From Candidatus Omnitrophota bacterium (GTDB taxonomy: Bacteria > Omnitrophota > Gorgyraeia > B26-G9): a stretch of DNA of 7,774 nt. Positions within the stretch are counted from its first letter, which is position 1. Every line of letters starts with the position of its first letter. The notes beneath the pieces were generated by a model, which saw only the letters and a program-made list of their open reading frames with translations, was not told where the DNA came from and did not search any database. Positions 5,394-7,774 of this stretch are shown here, one piece after another. Position numbers and translations under genes: made by a program. The DNA is taken from NCBI GenBank assembly GCA_023136735.1, contig JAGLQQ010000179.1, forward strand, positions 1 through 7,774, in the 5' to 3' direction.

Positions 5394-7774
5394 ATGCAAA
5401 GAAAAAAACTATATCTTATTGACGGTAATTCCTACACATATAGAGCTTTTTATGCAATAGGTGATTTGGCTAATTCAAGCGGACAGCCTACAGGAGCTAT
5501 TTTGGGATTTGTAAATATGCTCAATAAAGTGCGTCATGAAGGAAAACCGGATTACCTGGCGATTTGCTTTGATCTAAAAGGGCCGACATTGCGTCATGAG
5601 AAGTTTCATGGGTATAAAGCGCATCGCAAGCCTATGCCAGATGATCTACAGACTCAAATGCCTATTATAAAAGAAGTTGTGGGAGCTTATGGTATCCCGA
5701 TTTTTCAAATGGCAGGGTATGAGGCAGATGATATTATAGCGACACTTGCTATGCGTTTTAAGAGTCAAGTTGATGTTTTTATACTTAGCGCGGATAAAGA
5801 TATGTTGCAGCTTGTAGATAAATATGTTAGTATTTATACTCCACATAAAGATGATGCGATCACAGATGAAAAAAGAGTTTTTGAACGCTATGGTGTCAAT
5901 CCCAATCAAATCACTGACCTTTTAGCTTTAGCCGGTGACAGCTCAGATAATATCCCAGGAGTTCCCGGTATCGGTCCGAAAACAGCTGCAGAATTAATCG
6001 GGTTATTTGGAAGCGTTGAGGATATTTTAAGTAATACCCATAAAATTAAGCAGCAAAAAAGGAAGCAATTGCTTGAGGAATTTTCCGAGCAGGCTAGAAT
6101 GAGTAAAGAACTGGCAACTGTTGTAAGAGATGTGCCGATAAAAGTTGATTTGCAGAGGCTAGAGGGATCGGGAGAGGATACAGAGCTTTTGAAAAGGCTT
6201 TTTCGGGAGTTTGAATTTAAAAGTCTTTACAGAAATCTAATAAAAGATTCTCCTGTTGAAGATGCGGATTTAAAAGTGGAGATAATTCAAACAGTAAAAG
6301 AACTTGAATTGTTTTCAAATGAGCTTAGTAAGGAAAAAGAAATTTCTCTGGTTATACAGCAATTCGATAATAAAACCTCTAAAACTATAAAGAGCTTAGA
6401 AATAAGTTTTCATAAAAATAATTTCATCAGGATAGTTCTCAACCAAAAATTAACCATAGATGACTTAAAGAAATTTCTAGGGCCTGTCTTTAATAGAACA
6501 GATATTTTAAAAATAGGATATGATTTAAAAGTTGCGTGTATAATGCTGGATGCTTGCGGTATTTATTTAGAAGAGCCGTTTTTCGATATAATGGTCGGAG
6601 CTTATTTGCTTGAACCCGGTATCGGAAAGAGTACAATATCTGAAATCGCCGGAGTTTATTTAAGAACCAATATTAATTTGCAGAATCAGGTTTGCGAGCA
6701 GATACTTTTGCGGGATATTCTACTTAATGATCTTAAAGCTAAGGGAATGCGTGAGCTGTTCACTCAGGTTGAAATGCCGCTTATCAGGTCATTAGCTTCA
6801 ATGTACGGACATGGGATATTAATTAATAAGAAGTATCTCTTGGAGCTTGGTGATGAGGTTGATGCGAAGCTAAATACACTTACTAATAATATTTTTGAAA
6901 TAAGTGGATGTGAATTTAATATCAACTCACCCAAGCAGATAAGTGAGATTCTTTTTGAACGGTTAAAATTGCCTGTAATAAAAAAAGGAAAAAGCGGGCC
7001 ATCGACCAATGTTGATGTTTTGACTCAGCTCGCGGATAAACATGAGTTGCCGGCTATGATACTTAAGTATAGAGAGCAGGCAAAATTGAAATCAACTTAT
7101 ATTGTTGGCTTGCTTGAGTTGATTAATGCTAGGACTCATAGAATTCATACTACTTTTAATCAAACGGTTACCGCAACAGGACGATTAAGCTCAAGTAATC
7201 CTAATCTGCAGAATATTCCGGTGAAAACTGATTCCGGACGGCAAATAAGGGCAGCATTTATAAGTACTACAGGCGCATGGGGGCTTCTTTTTGCTGATTA
7301 TTCACAAATTGAACTACGGGTTTTGGCGCATCTATCTGGGGACCCTATTTTGATAAAGGCGTTCAAGGGAAATCTTGATATTCACACCTTTACCGCTTCA
7401 CTTGTTTTCAATATTAATCAGGATGGTGTTACTAAAAAGATGCGTAATATGGCAAAGAGGGTTAATTTTGGTATTATTTACGGTATGGGGCCTTATGCTT
7501 TAGCCCGAGACATCGGAGTTAGCCATAAAGAGGCAAAGGAATTCATTGAAGAGTATTTTAAGCGTTATCCTAGAGTTAGGGATTATCTCGATGGTGAGAT
7601 TAAAAAAGCACGTGAGAAAGGCTATGTAACAACACTCTTGAACAGGAGACGTTATATACCGCAAATTAATGCTAAAGATGCTATGCAAAGAAGTTTTGCT
7701 GAGCGAACAGCAATGAATACGCCAATTCAGGGATCAGCGGCAGACTTAATCAAAGCGGCAATGATTGCTGTTTA
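5394..7774 (+). CDS. polA: DNA polymerase I, C-terminus cut by the window edge
   Basis: 793 codons are open to the right edge; roughly 75-80 C-terminal residues, including the VHDE motif C, should lie beyond it. The 5'-nuclease domain (1 to about 290) keeps all expected acidic metal ligands: D10, D60, E110, D112, D113, D134, D136, D182 and D185, with a helix-hairpin-helix at about 187-203. The polymerase domain has TATGRLSSSNPNLQNIP, motif A DYSQIELR (635-642) and the O-helix RNMAKRVNFGIIYG (684-697) with Phe692 at the deoxy-selective position. The middle domain is proofreading-dead: the DxE of exo I is replaced by residues near VIQQF (320-324), and the exo II aspartate is Ala381 or a neighbour. 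ATG at 5394 is the only sensible start (in-frame TAA at 5373), yet no Shine-Dalgarno precedes it. The gene acts in Okazaki-fragment processing and repair and has no direct link to the pilus genes. Confidence 0.96.
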   Translation, partial: MQRKKLYLIDGNSYTYRAFYAIGDLANSSGQPTGAILGFVNMLNKVRHEGKPDYLAICFDLKGPTLRHEKFHGYKAHRKPMPDDLQTQMPIIKEVVGAYGIPIFQMAGYEADDIIATLAMRFKSQVDVFILSADKDMLQLVDKYVSIYTPHKDDAITDEKRVFERYGVNPNQITDLLALAGDSSDNIPGVPGIGPKTAAELIGLFGSVEDILSNTHKIKQQKRKQLLEEFSEQARMSKELATVVRDVPIKVDLQRLEGSGEDTELLKRLFREFEFKSLYRNLIKDSPVEDADLKVEIIQTVKELELFSNELSKEKEISLVIQQFDNKTSKTIKSLEISFHKNNFIRIVLNQKLTIDDLKKFLGPVFNRTDILKIGYDLKVACIMLDACGIYLEEPFFDIMVGAYLLEPGIGKSTISEIAGVYLRTNINLQNQVCEQILLRDILLNDLKAKGMRELFTQVEMPLIRSLASMYGHGILINKKYLLELGDEVDAKLNTLTNNIFEISGCEFNINSPKQISEILFERLKLPVIKKGKSGPSTNVDVLTQLADKHELPAMILKYREQAKLKSTYIVGLLELINARTHRIHTTFNQTVTATGRLSSSNPNLQNIPVKTDSGRQIRAAFISTTGAWGLLFADYSQIELRVLAHLSGDPILIKAFKGNLDIHTFTASLVFNINQDGVTKKMRNMAKRVNFGIIYGMGPYALARDIGVSHKEAKEFIEEYFKRYPRVRDYLDGEIKKAREKGYVTTLLNRRRYIPQINAKDAMQRSFAERTAMNTPIQGSAADLIKAAMIAV

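Noticed and set aside
5646..7688. Minus-strand open frames opposite polA (5646-5909, 6764-7009, 7500-7688)
   Set aside because: Each is antisense to conserved polymerase I motifs, which fully explain the sequence.
1..7774. Mobile elements, CRISPR arrays, tRNA or rRNA genes
   Set aside because: I saw no transposase or integrase, no direct repeat array, no terminal inverted repeats and no tRNA-like fold. Coding sequence occupies almost the whole window.

Overview
The window is an AT-rich bacterial chromosomal segment with all recognisable genes on the + strand. It holds a compact type IV pilus (or type II secretion-like) alignment and secretin operon, followed by the first ~793 codons of DNA polymerase I, which runs off the right edge. 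The lineage cannot be fixed from sequence alone. A pilM/O/P/Q-type cluster with a PilM-PilN fusion, a TPR-bearing secretin and a proofreading-less PolA next door would fit a PVC-related or Omnitrophota-like bacterium. That placement is inference from general knowledge.

Layout. Positions 2-130 may be the tail of an unidentified upstream gene. A good sigma70-type promoter (86-114) lies inside that tail. About 165 nt of leader (from ~121 to 285) contains a strong hairpin, a competing pairing, and a short leader ORF (215-316, possibly from 179) that overlaps the GTG start of the first large gene. Then come a PilM-PilN fusion (286-1884), a PilO/GspM-like protein (1898-2653), a PilP/GspC-like protein (2660-3373) and the secretin PilQ (3370-5277). 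Spacing is 13 nt, 6 nt and a 4-nt ATGA overlap, so this is one operon. A 116-nt gap (5278-5393) carries a small hairpin at the pilQ stop and two mutually exclusive hairpins. polA starts at 5394.

How the genes work together. The cytoplasmic actin-like PilM domain is fused to the membrane-anchored PilN part. PilN would pair with PilO in the periplasm through their coiled-coil and ferredoxin-like domains. The PilP/GspC-like protein would link this inner-membrane platform to the outer-membrane secretin ring. No assembly ATPase, PilC platform protein, prepilin or prepilin peptidase is in the window, so those must be elsewhere. PolA has a complete 5'-nuclease and intact polymerase motifs A and B, but its middle 3'-5' exonuclease domain has lost its catalytic acidic residues.

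No wholly new system is evident. The most unusual points are the one-chain PilM-PilN, the switch-like leader with an overlapping small ORF, the duplicated beta module in the PilP-like protein, and the alternative hairpins before polA.
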